Part shown: positions 57,224 to 64,000 of the stretch, piece by piece
Numbering within the stretch: the first letter of the stretch is position 1
Layout: each line of letters begins with the position of its first letter
Origin: Treponema sp.
Lineage (GTDB): Bacteria; Spirochaetota; Spirochaetia; Treponematales; Treponemataceae
Reading direction: 5' to 3'
Assembly (NCBI GenBank): GCA_017940005.1
Contig: JAGAZO010000012.1
Location: 1-64,000 of the forward strand
Length of the DNA stretch: 64,000 bases
Program-made: the position numbers and the translations under genes
The notes under the pieces: generated by a model
Databases searched by the model: none
The model's input: the letters and a program-made list of their open reading frames with translations, nothing else
Told to the model about the DNA's origin: nothing

Positions 57224-57907
57224 TTAATCAGAGAGAAGAAAATTATTATATACGTTTGCAGAAGAAGGCGGATCATAAATAAAACGCTGATCGGGAATGT
57301 TCTGATTGAGTCGATAATGCGTAAAATCAAAGACAAACCGTTCACCACGAGGTGTTGTCGCTTCTATCCTTCTGATGAGTTTTGTCTCAACACTGACCGC
57401 AACTCTGATAGTGCGGAATGCCTCTGATGTATTGCGCCTGTTGAGCACAAGTTTAACAACTTGTTCATTGGAAGTATCATCAAGCAGGACAGGAGCTTGT
57501 CCCGTTTCATATGCAATTGTGTAGTACCTGCTCATAAGCGAAAGCCCCTGCGGCGTTGCAAGCGTTGTGCCTCCCGCGCTGCTTGAATCGGCTTGCTGTT
57601 GCAAAACTGCTGATGCGTTTGGAAGATAAATGGTAAGCATGTCGCCATTAAACAAAATCACTTGCTCCGATGGATTTGAGAAATCGACACGCAGTAAATC
57701 AGGCCGCTTGAAAGACACATGCGCGCTCATCTGCTGTCTACCTATAGTTATATCCATCTCGGCTTCATAGTCTTTTATTGTTCCATACAGTTCTGAGACG
57801 GTTTTAAAATAATCATTGGCTGTGGTAATCTGTGCTGAAAGGAGTGCTCCCAAGCCCCCTATAAAAAAAACAGCAGCAAACAGGAAACCAAATTTCCTCG
57901 TAATCAT
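57224..57907 (-). CDS. LolA-like outer-membrane lipoprotein carrier
   Basis: A signal peptide (about 1-25, FLFAAVFFIGGLGALLSA) precedes a LolA/LolB-like fold with DYEAEMDITIGRQQMSAHVSFKRPDLLRVDFSNPSEQVILFNGDMLTIYLP, and FDFTHYRLNQNIPDQRFIY. LolA moves lipoproteins through the periplasm to the outer membrane. The 227 residues fit the family. A promoter predicts transcription from the A of its ATG. It begins 127 bases after ftsH and leads into rodZ-rimO-pcrA. Confidence 0.8.
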   Translation of the reverse strand: MITRKFGFLFAAVFFIGGLGALLSAQITTANDYFKTVSELYGTIKDYEAEMDITIGRQQMSAHVSFKRPDLLRVDFSNPSEQVILFNGDMLTIYLPNASAVLQQQADSSSAGGTTLATPQGLSLMSRYYTIAYETGQAPVLLDDTSNEQVVKLVLNRRNTSEAFRTIRVAVSVETKLIRRIEATTPRGERFVFDFTHYRLNQNIPDQRFIYDPPSSANVYNNFLLSD

Positions 57908-57913
57908 GGAACT

Positions 57914-57942
57914 ATTTTAGTGAAGATAAAAGCTCAAGTCAA
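57914..57942 (-). promoter_or_regulatory. lolA promoter, predicted leaderless start
   Basis: On the minus strand TTGACT (57942-57937), 17-base spacer, TAAAAT (57919-57914). Seven bases on is 57907, the A of the ATG. Confidence 0.6.
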
Positions 57943-58034
57943 GGTGCGGCGCTGCATTGCAGACAGGCACGCTATTTTGCGTCTTGCACAATTCATGCCC
58001 ACGCACGCGCCGCTTTGCAGCTCCGCCATGCGTA

Positions 58035-60053
58035 TTATTTTGCGTCTTTTGCCACGCTCTTTGCACGCGAAGGCTTTGCGGCGCTCTCAAGCTCTTTCGC
58101 GTGCTTTTCCGCATTCACAATTTCCTCGAACTCCTTGCCGTCCATCGTCTCTTTTTCGAGCAAGCGGTTTGCAATGTAGTCGAGCAACTCCTTGTGCTTT
58201 TTGAGCAGCGCGAGCACCGCCTTGTATCGCTCCGCCATAATGCGCGCAATCTCTTCGTCAATGTACTTTTGCGTTTCTTCCGAATATTCGCGCACAAGCT
58301 GCGGTTCGCTGTACCCGTACCCCTGCCCCGACTTGCCAAGCGACATGTTTTGGAAACGCTCGCTCATGCCGTAATCGGTAATCATCTTGCGGATTGTATC
58401 TGTGGCGCGCTGTATGTCATTCGCAGCTCCTGTAGAGATTTCGCCGAACTCCACTTGCTCAGCCGCGCGACCGCCAAGCATCACGTCAACTTGATTTATT
58501 AAATCTTTTTTTGTCTGAAGCGTTTTCTCTTCTTCCTCGCGATACTGCGTAAAACCGCCGATTCCGTGCGAGCGCGGCACAACAGTGATTTTATTCACTG
58601 GTGGATAATCGGGAGTAAATGCACCGACGAGCGCGTGGCCTGTTTCGTGGAATGCGACAACTTTGCGCTCTTTTTCGTTTTCACGACGCGTCTTTTTCTT
58701 TAAACCGATGCTCACTTTGTCGATTGCATCGTTGAAGTCCAGCATGGAAACTTTTGCGCGGCCATTCCGCACGGCGAGCAACGCCGCCTCATTCACTACA
58801 TTTGCCAAGTCTGCTCCCGCAAATCCGATTGTACCGTGCGCGAGCGATTCAAAATCAACATCGCTGTCGAGCTTCACATTCTTCGAGTGAATGCGCAGTA
58901 TTTCCTCGCGGCCTTTTACGTCAGGGCGTTCAACGGGCACCTGCCTGTCAAAACGGCCGGGTCTGAGCAGCGCCGGGTCGAGCACATCGGGACGGTTTGT
59001 CGCCGCAAGGATTATCAAGCCCTTCTCGTTGTCAAAGCCGTCCATCTCCACGAGCAGCTGGTTGAGCGTTTGCTCGCGCTCGTCGTTGCCGCCGAGACTG
59101 TTCACGCGGCTTTTGCCAATTGCATCAAGCTCATCGATAAAAATGATGCACGGCGCTTTTTCGCGCGCATTGCGAAACAAGTCGCGCACGCGGCTTGCGC
59201 CCACACCGACAAACATTTCAACAAAAGCGGAGCCGCTTATGCGGAAAAATGGAACGCCTGCCTCTCCTGCGACAGCGCGTGCAAGCAGCGTCTTTCCCGT
59301 GCCCGGCGGACCTACGAGCAGCACACCTTTTGGAATCTTGCCGCCTATGTCAGTATATTTTTTTGGCTGCTTTAAAAAGTCAACAACTTCTACAAGCTCT
59401 TCTTTTGCCTCGTCAACGCCCGCGACATCGCTAAAGCGCGTTTTTACTTTGCCCTCTTCCACCGCTTTTGCGCGCGACTGCCCGGCAGTAAAAATGCTTC
59501 CCATGCCGCTCGCACCGCCGCTCATTCTGCGAAAAATCAAAAAGTACATGAGGAAGATAATTCCAAACGGCAGCAAGTTAATGAGGATTTGCAAAAGGTA
59601 ATTATTTTGACGCAAAATAAATTTATACTCAACACCTTTTTCGTTCAGCAAATTAAGAAAGCTTTCTGACAATCTACCAACTGTCTTATATTCAGCGCGA
59701 TTGCGTGTCTGCGTAGGAAAAAGCATATATCCGCGCGTATTCTGTTCTGTGCGCGTCGCCCGTTCAGGTCCGTAGCCTATGAAATAGGTGTCACCAAGCT
59801 CAACAAATACAATCGTGCCGTTTTCAATATGGCTGCGGAATTCAGAAAAATTAATAAGATCTTCAGGCTTCGACATAACAAACATGTTTGCAACGAGAAG
59901 TACTACAAACGCAGTGAGCAACACCCCCCAAATAGGAAAACGCGGTTTGCCATTGTTGCTGTCTTTTCTTTTTTTATCATTATTTTCAGGACCACTTAAT
60001 TTAAAAAAGTTGTACGGATCGTCCATATTGTCACTATTTTTTTTTCTTGTCAT
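58035..60053 (-). CDS. ftsH: ATP-dependent membrane zinc protease FtsH
   Basis: A 672-residue AAA protease. Two hydrophobic helices (about 37-57 and 160-180) flank an extracytoplasmic domain. Walker A is [13 protein letters not shown] near 250, Walker [13 protein letters not shown] near 304, and the zinc site [12 protein letters not shown] near 468. FtsH degrades membrane and regulatory proteins. The first ATG of this frame is 60053, but a better ribosome-site-led ATG lies upstream at 60069 in a frame broken by a nine-A tract (see 60037). Its promoter faces the fliS operon. Confidence 0.95.
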   Translation of the reverse strand: MTRKKNSDNMDDPYNFFKLSGPENNDKKRKDSNNGKPRFPIWGVLLTAFVVLLVANMFVMSKPEDLINFSEFRSHIENGTIVFVELGDTYFIGYGPERATRTEQNTRGYMLFPTQTRNRAEYKTVGRLSESFLNLLNEKGVEYKFILRQNNYLLQILINLLPFGIIFLMYFLIFRRMSGGASGMGSIFTAGQSRAKAVEEGKVKTRFSDVAGVDEAKEELVEVVDFLKQPKKYTDIGGKIPKGVLLVGPPGTGKTLLARAVAGEAGVPFFRISGSAFVEMFVGVGASRVRDLFRNAREKAPCIIFIDELDAIGKSRVNSLGGNDEREQTLNQLLVEMDGFDNEKGLIILAATNRPDVLDPALLRPGRFDRQVPVERPDVKGREEILRIHSKNVKLDSDVDFESLAHGTIGFAGADLANVVNEAALLAVRNGRAKVSMLDFNDAIDKVSIGLKKKTRRENEKERKVVAFHETGHALVGAFTPDYPPVNKITVVPRSHGIGGFTQYREEEEKTLQTKKDLINQVDVMLGGRAAEQVEFGEISTGAANDIQRATDTIRKMITDYGMSERFQNMSLGKSGQGYGYSEPQLVREYSEETQKYIDEEIARIMAERYKAVLALLKKHKELLDYIANRLLEKETMDGKEFEEIVNAEKHAKELESAAKPSRAKSVAKDAK

Positions 60054-60069
60054 TATTTACATCGCTCAT
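60037..60069 (-). other. Upstream ATG and nine-A tract at the ftsH start
   Basis: On the minus strand ATG at 60069 has GAGG six bases before it and reads [10 protein letters not shown], then TAG just after a nine-A tract (60045-60037). With one A fewer the same frame would run into [13 protein letters not shown] of FtsH. Without slippage, ftsH must start at 60053, which has only a weak ribosome site and overlaps this short frame. Confidence 0.55.
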
Positions 60070-60085
60070 CAAAAACCTCTCTTTT

Positions 60086-60114
60086 AATATACGCAATATT
60101 ACGCAATTTGTCGA
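60086..60114 (-). promoter_or_regulatory. ftsH promoter
   Basis: On the minus strand TCGACA (60114-60109), 17-base spacer, TATATT (60091-60086). The predicted start, 60079, leaves a leader beginning GAGG just before the ATG at 60069. Confidence 0.55.
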
Positions 60115-60144
60115 CAGAAAAGTGCTGCCAAAATCAAATTTTTA

Positions 60145-60171
60145 TAAAGTTTTATAGTTCCACACCGATAC
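60145..60171 (+). promoter_or_regulatory. Sigma-28 (FliA-type) promoter of the fliS operon
   Basis: TAAAGTTT (60145-60152), 11 bases, ACCGATAC (60164-60171). The known consensus is TAAAGTTT-N11-GCCGATAA; the first box is perfect and the second matches 6 of 8. It lies 58 bases upstream of fliS. Confidence 0.75.
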
Positions 60172-60229
60172 TGTATACGGATGTCTATAATAAGTATTTT
60201 TTCATCTCATGGATACATGGAGGTTACAC

Positions 60230-60670
60230 ATGGGGTATAATCAGGCATACAACGCGTATAAAAGCACAAACATCCGCACTGCAAGTCAGGGGCATCTTGT
60301 CGTCTTGCTGTATGAAGGAGCTGTACGGCAACTTTCAATTGCATCTGATTTATTCAGCGCGGACGGAAAAATAAAACCGCCTAACATCGAAAAATATAAT
60401 AATTGCTTGCAAAAAGCACAGGCAATCATCACAGAGTTGCAAGTTTCACTTGATATGGAAAAAGGCGGCGAGATTGCAAAAAATCTCATGTCGCTGTATA
60501 TTTATTTTAACAACGAGCTCATGGCAGCAAACATCGGTCATGACAAACAAAAAGTAGATTTTGTGCTCAACATGATGAGTCAACTCACTGATTCATGGCG
60601 GCAGGCAGCAAACAGTACTGCAAATGCACCAGCGACAAACATGACGAGCACGCTAAATATAGAAGGATAA
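60230..60670 (+). CDS. fliS: Flagellar export chaperone FliS
   Basis: A 146-residue helical protein. MGYNQAYNAYKSTNIRTASQGHLVVLLYEGAVRQLS is the FliS signature, and GGEIAKNLMSLYIYFNNELMAANIGHD the second helix pair. FliS holds flagellin unfolded in the cytoplasm before export. The start at 60230 has GGAGG at 60219-60223; the earlier in-frame ATG is less suitable. A sigma-28-like promoter lies upstream, fitting late flagellar control. Confidence 0.93.
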   Translation: MGYNQAYNAYKSTNIRTASQGHLVVLLYEGAVRQLSIASDLFSADGKIKPPNIEKYNNCLQKAQAIITELQVSLDMEKGGEIAKNLMSLYIYFNNELMAANIGHDKQKVDFVLNMMSQLTDSWRQAANSTANAPATNMTSTLNIEG

Positions 60671-60714
60671 GCAAATGCTGCAAAGCGTATTGCTCCAAAC
60701 AGGCGGAAGACGAT

Positions 60715-61194
60715 ATGGCAGAGATTTCAAAACAAGAACTCGATGAACGCATCGCAATATTAAAACGATTTAGAACGCTACTCATGCAACAACGCGAAAA
60801 ATTTCGTGAATATCTTACGGTACTTGAAAAACAGCAGGATTCAATCGCTTCGGAAAACACAGAGGCATTGCTCGCGCATACAGAACTTGAACAGCAAGTG
60901 GTAAAAAGCATCGCGAGTATGCAAAAAGTGATTGTTCCTATGGCAGAAATGTATACGCATGTACAACAGTCAGTTTCACCGCAAGAAGCAGCAACAGTCG
61001 AATCGGTGCAAAAAGAATTGACAAGCATTCAAGCAAAAGTGCTTGCACAAAATGAAAAAAACAGAAATCTCTTGCGTGTACATATTGCACAAATACAACA
61101 GCAAATGAAGCAACTTCGCAACCCATATCACGGCAACAAAAGCGTGTACGCGCAAAAGCATGCAGTAGGTGCATTGGTCGAAGTAAACGCATAA
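60715..61194 (+). CDS. FlgN-like flagellar coiled-coil protein
   Basis: A 159-residue, almost entirely helical protein beginning MAEISKQELDERIAILKRFRTLLMQQREKFREYLTVLEKQQ and ending with KQLRNPYHGNKSVYAQKHAVGALVEVNA. Length, coiled-coil pattern and the place directly after fliS fit FlgN, the chaperone for hook-associated proteins. GGCGGAAG lies before the ATG. Sequence alone would not prove FlgN. Confidence 0.7.
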   Translation: MAEISKQELDERIAILKRFRTLLMQQREKFREYLTVLEKQQDSIASENTEALLAHTELEQQVVKSIASMQKVIVPMAEMYTHVQQSVSPQEAATVESVQKELTSIQAKVLAQNEKNRNLLRVHIAQIQQQMKQLRNPYHGNKSVYAQKHAVGALVEVNA

Positions 61195-61200
61195 TCGGGA

Positions 61201-61716
61201 ATGATTGCTATCATCGCGGCATATACGAAAAATCGCGCGCTTGGAAAAAACGGAACACTTCCCTATCACCTGCCAAATGATTTAGCACATTTCAAAAAAT
61301 TAACAATTAATAATATTGTAATCATGGGACGGAAGACATTTGAGTCAATAGAAAAACCGCTTCCTTTTAGAATTATGATTGTTATTTCACATACACGCAT
61401 ATTTTACGGTAAAAATGTTTGCACTGTACGTACATTTGAAGAAGCGCTTGAACGGGCACAGGTAATAGCACGCAGCACTCGCATACAACATTGCGTATTT
61501 TTTAGACGCAAGCACATCTTTATAGCAGGCGGTGCGGAAATCTACGCAAAAGCAATTCCGCTGTGCAATAAAATGTTTATCACCGAAATAGACGCTGAAT
61601 GTGATGGCGATACATTTTTTCCGCAGTTCGATGCATCGCAATTCACAAAAAAAAATGGCAAAAAAATCACTACAGAATGCGTGCCGTATACGTTTGTCAC
61701 ATACAAACGCATATAG
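61201..61716 (+). CDS. folA: Dihydrofolate reductase
   Basis: A 171-residue DHFR: MIAIIAAYTKNRALGKNGTLPYHLPNDLAHFKKLT, VIMGRKTFESIEKPLP and FIAGGAEIYAKAIPLCNKMFITEID. The first acidic active-site position is Asp (PNDLAHF) as in the bacterial enzymes. It reduces dihydrofolate with NADPH. It lies six bases after the FlgN-like gene, so it may be on the sigma-28 transcript. A short insert (RTFEEALERAQVIARSTR to RKHIF) is slightly long. Confidence 0.92.
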   Translation: MIAIIAAYTKNRALGKNGTLPYHLPNDLAHFKKLTINNIVIMGRKTFESIEKPLPFRIMIVISHTRIFYGKNVCTVRTFEEALERAQVIARSTRIQHCVFFRRKHIFIAGGAEIYAKAIPLCNKMFITEIDAECDGDTFFPQFDASQFTKKNGKKITTECVPYTFVTYKRI

Positions 61717-61811
61717 AAACATTGGCAATATCTGACAACTGTCCCTTGTCAGTGAACGCGCCATCACCTAGCACTTGAAAAATCGTCTTTCATGCTATAA
61801 AATAATATATA

Positions 61812-63065
61812 ATGAAGAATGTTTTGCTCGTAGATGCGTCGCCCATGTTTAGGGAATTTCTCAAAGACAAACTTGGTGTTGAAAAAATTTCAGTTACTGT
61901 CGCACAAGGAAATCGCGATGCATTTATTAAAACTATTTCTACATTGCCCGATCTTATCATCCTTGAAATGCAAAATGATCTCGGAGAGCTTTTTGAATTC
62001 CTTACAAAAAAACATAACGATCCAAACGCTACTCGCATTCCCATAATTGCAGCGGGACCGTCTATCGAATCACAAAAAACAGCTAAATTAGCGCAATTCG
62101 GTGTTGTAAAATATTTTGCAAAGCCAATCAAATTTGATGTTTTCTTTGAATCTATCGGTTATATTCTTAAAATAGGTTTTTCTATGGATCCAACGCCGTG
62201 TGTGCTTGGCATCCATCGTAATGGCAATATCATTTTCATTGAAATAGCAGAAGGTCTAAACCGCGAAAAACTCTCGCTGCTTAAATACAAACTTGCAGAG
62301 ATGATAGAAACAGAGAATATGGAATCTCCAAAGATTGTCCTTATGATGACAAATCTTGATTTAACATTTGTAGATGCATCAAATTTAGAACTCCTGCTCA
62401 ACAACGTGCTCGCAGCGCAAAAAGTGCAAACAAAAAATGTAAAAGTACTCTCGTTCAGCTCATTTACGCACGAAATGATAAAAGGTCATTCAGAATACAA
62501 TGGCATTGAAGTGTCCACAAATCTTCCGCATGTACTCAATTCCCTCATTGACAGCACATCTTCAATAAATGTGCCAGACCTTATCACCGAAAAGATTCTT
62601 ATGCAAGAATCAACGCCAGACACGAGTTCGATTGAAACGCGTTTTTACTCAGATAAAGGTGCATTGCAAGATGACGATGAATCAGAAGCGCTCGGCAATG
62701 TTTTGCGTGTGGCACTTGTTGACGACGATAAAGTTACACTTAAACTTCTCGAACAGTCGTTTAAATCTGTCGGTGCTACCTGCGATATTTTTGACACAGG
62801 CACAAAATTTCTGGCGGGAATAAACAAACACAAGTACAACTTTGTAATACTCGACATCCTTATGCCAGGCATTTCGGGTTTCGATATTCTCATGCGTCTT
62901 CAAAACATACGCAGCGACATCCCCATAATCATATACTCGCAGACAACGCAACGCGAAGATGTCATTCAGGCGTTGAGTCTCGGTGCAAAACGATACATTG
63001 CAAAAACGCAAAAGCCAGATATAGTTGTCCAAAAAGTTGTAGAACTCATTCATGGAAAAATCTAA
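61812..63065 (+). CDS. Two-receiver response regulator with STAS-like middle domain
   Basis: Residues 1-120 are a receiver fold (NVLLVDASPMFREFLKDKL, VVKYFAKPIKFDVF) in which the phosphorylation site has Glu-52 (LIILEMQND) in place of Asp, so it probably cannot be phosphorylated. About 130-265 looks like a STAS/anti-sigma-antagonist domain. About 290-417 is a normal receiver (LRVALVDDDKVTLKLLEQSF) with Asp-348 in NFVILDILMPGISG. No output domain is present, so it likely signals by protein contact. The histidine kinase gene begins 14 bases before its end, which suggests they work as a pair. A TGCTATAAA -10-like element lies four bases before the predicted leader. Confidence 0.85.
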   Translation: MKNVLLVDASPMFREFLKDKLGVEKISVTVAQGNRDAFIKTISTLPDLIILEMQNDLGELFEFLTKKHNDPNATRIPIIAAGPSIESQKTAKLAQFGVVKYFAKPIKFDVFFESIGYILKIGFSMDPTPCVLGIHRNGNIIFIEIAEGLNREKLSLLKYKLAEMIETENMESPKIVLMMTNLDLTFVDASNLELLLNNVLAAQKVQTKNVKVLSFSSFTHEMIKGHSEYNGIEVSTNLPHVLNSLIDSTSSINVPDLITEKILMQESTPDTSSIETRFYSDKGALQDDDESEALGNVLRVALVDDDKVTLKLLEQSFKSVGATCDIFDTGTKFLAGINKHKYNFVILDILMPGISGFDILMRLQNIRSDIPIIIYSQTTQREDVIQALSLGAKRYIAKTQKPDIVVQKVVELIHGKI

Positions 63066-64000
63066 TATCGATATAGATAAACGATTAGCTTTTTTCGCAA
63101 ATACAGTTCATGAAATTCGCACGCCTGTGCAAACTATAATCGGCATGCTCGATCTCCTGCTAGATACAAATCTTAATAATGAACAGCAAGAATATGTTCG
63201 CCAAATTCAATTCAGCACAAATGTTCTTCTCGCGCTCATCAACGATATTCTCGATTTTTCAAAAATAAAGTCTCAGCAAATTTCCCTTGAATCGATCCCG
63301 TACGACGTCATCGCCATCACCGAACGCATTGTTGATTTTGTAAGCATTGAAGCATTCAGCAAAGGTATAGAGCTCGTTGTCGATGCAGACTACACGTTGC
63401 CGCAACTCATATCGGGAGACCCAACTCGTGTTCAGCAAATACTTCTTAACATTATTAAAAATGCCGTTAAATTTACGCCAACGGGATATGTGCATCTTGA
63501 ACTCTCACTCAAAGATACATCCATCCTGCTCTTTCAAATAACGGACAGCGGCATAGGTATTCCTGAACAAAAACAACAGGAACTCTTCAACGACTACTAC
63601 CAAGCAGACGCTTCTACCGCCCGCAAATATGGAGGTTCAGGACTCGGACTCGCTATTTGCAAAGGACTCGTCAAAGCAATGAATGGCACAATAGGCGTTC
63701 GTCCTAATCCTGAAGGTGGTTCAATCTTTTGGTTTACAATTCCGCTTATTGCAGCGCACAATTTACCAGCAGAAAATACTGCTATAGCTGTCAACTCCAA
63801 GACACGCTTTTTGATAGTCGACGATAGTCCGCTTGCTGCAAATAGCTTGCGGCGAAAACTCAACTCATTCGGATTGTACGATATAGAATATGCAGAAAAC
63901 GCAGAGCAATCTTTATTAAAAATGCAAACTGCCGTTGAACAAAAAAAGCCATTCGCTGTCGTCTTTATCGACATGAGTTTGCCAAAAGTAAACGGATGGC
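63052..64000 (+). CDS. Hybrid sensor histidine kinase, 3' end missing
   Basis: The frame runs off the window after residue 316. The phospho-acceptor is His-20 in [18 protein letters not shown]. The ATPase part shows [13 protein letters not shown] (N box), [11 protein letters not shown] (G1) and [14 protein letters not shown] (G2). A receiver begins near 250 ([20 protein letters not shown]) with Asp-307 in [15 protein letters not shown]. There is almost no N-terminal sensor, only 15 residues before the H box, so input may come through the receiver-type partner that overlaps it. It is a cytoplasmic kinase; the target lies outside the window. Confidence 0.9.
   Translation, partial: MEKSNIDIDKRLAFFANTVHEIRTPVQTIIGMLDLLLDTNLNNEQQEYVRQIQFSTNVLLALINDILDFSKIKSQQISLESIPYDVIAITERIVDFVSIEAFSKGIELVVDADYTLPQLISGDPTRVQQILLNIIKNAVKFTPTGYVHLELSLKDTSILLFQITDSGIGIPEQKQQELFNDYYQADASTARKYGGSGLGLAICKGLVKAMNGTIGVRPNPEGGSIFWFTIPLIAAHNLPAENTAIAVNSKTRFLIVDDSPLAANSLRRKLNSFGLYDIEYAENAEQSLLKMQTAVEQKKPFAVVFIDMSLPKVNGW

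Noticed and set aside
58891-59601. A 236-codon plus-strand frame opposite ftsH
   Set aside because: Ser/Arg-rich mirror of the ATPase domain, with no ribosome site or domain.
61300-61320. TTAATTAATAATT-like strings as a dispersed repeat
   Set aside because: Similar AT strings occur in several genes, but in folA the encoded residues are normal family sequence, so this is codon composition and not insertion.

Overview
The window reads as a chromosomal segment of a spirochaete, most likely a Treponema. The signs are CsgG-like and lipoprotein-rich envelope genes, a fliS/flgN-type flagellar pair behind a sigma-28-like promoter, a TAXI-type TRAP transporter, an InlB-repeat/DUF1566 surface protein, and a mixed-composition genome with long antisense shadow frames. 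The genus is inferred from gene content; there is no rRNA in the window.

Layout. 1-4.9 kb: 3' end of a repeat-containing surface protein, an XRE regulator divergent from two CsgG-like secreted proteins, a GlsB-type membrane protein and a small predicted outer-membrane protein. 4.9-8.4 kb: rlmJ and nadE on the minus strand, back to back with tRNA-Lys(UUU). 8.4-11.4 kb: fused TRAP permease and TAXI binding lipoprotein. 11.3-15.5 kb (minus): secA, a PI-PLC-like protein and a thioesterase. 15.6-18.4 kb: four envelope proteins in a row. 18.5-28 kb: hisS, coaX, an M24 peptidase, a TPR/coiled-coil protein, a LamG/FN3 protein and uvrC. 28-31 kb (minus): short-chain fatty acid transporter and two CoA-transferase subunits (atoE-D-A order). 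31.2-47.6 kb: addB and addA, separated by an opposite-strand type I restriction-modification operon (hsdM, AlbA/Schlafen-like ATPase, hsdS, hsdR, ygjP-like). 47.6-52.3 kb: GC-rich repeat-like DNA, a Nudix hydrolase, a metallophosphoesterase, a ferredoxin-type DUF362 protein, and the wreck of a CfrBI-like restriction endonuclease. 52.3-60 kb (minus): ftsH, lolA-like, rodZ-like, rimO and pcrA/uvrD. 60.2-64 kb: fliS, an flgN-like gene, folA, and a response regulator overlapping a hybrid histidine kinase that runs off the end.

The most notable signals are these. (1) Many genes have good promoters placed so that transcription should start on, or one base before, the start codon (secA, lolA, nadE, addA, addB, a lipoprotein and a phosphoesterase), so leaderless mRNAs look common. 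(2) Poly-A tracts put the first codons of addA and ftsH, and a small gene near 51.3 kb, out of frame with what follows. (3) About 140 bases with inverted ends sit in frame inside uvrC, like a palindromic element that became coding. (4) A CfrBI-like endonuclease is cut by one stop codon just before its catalytic E-x-K. (5) The first gene's C-terminus looks like a possible diversity-generating retroelement target. (6) The type I RM island splits addB from addA and carries two non-canonical cargo genes plus an extra domain fused to HsdS.
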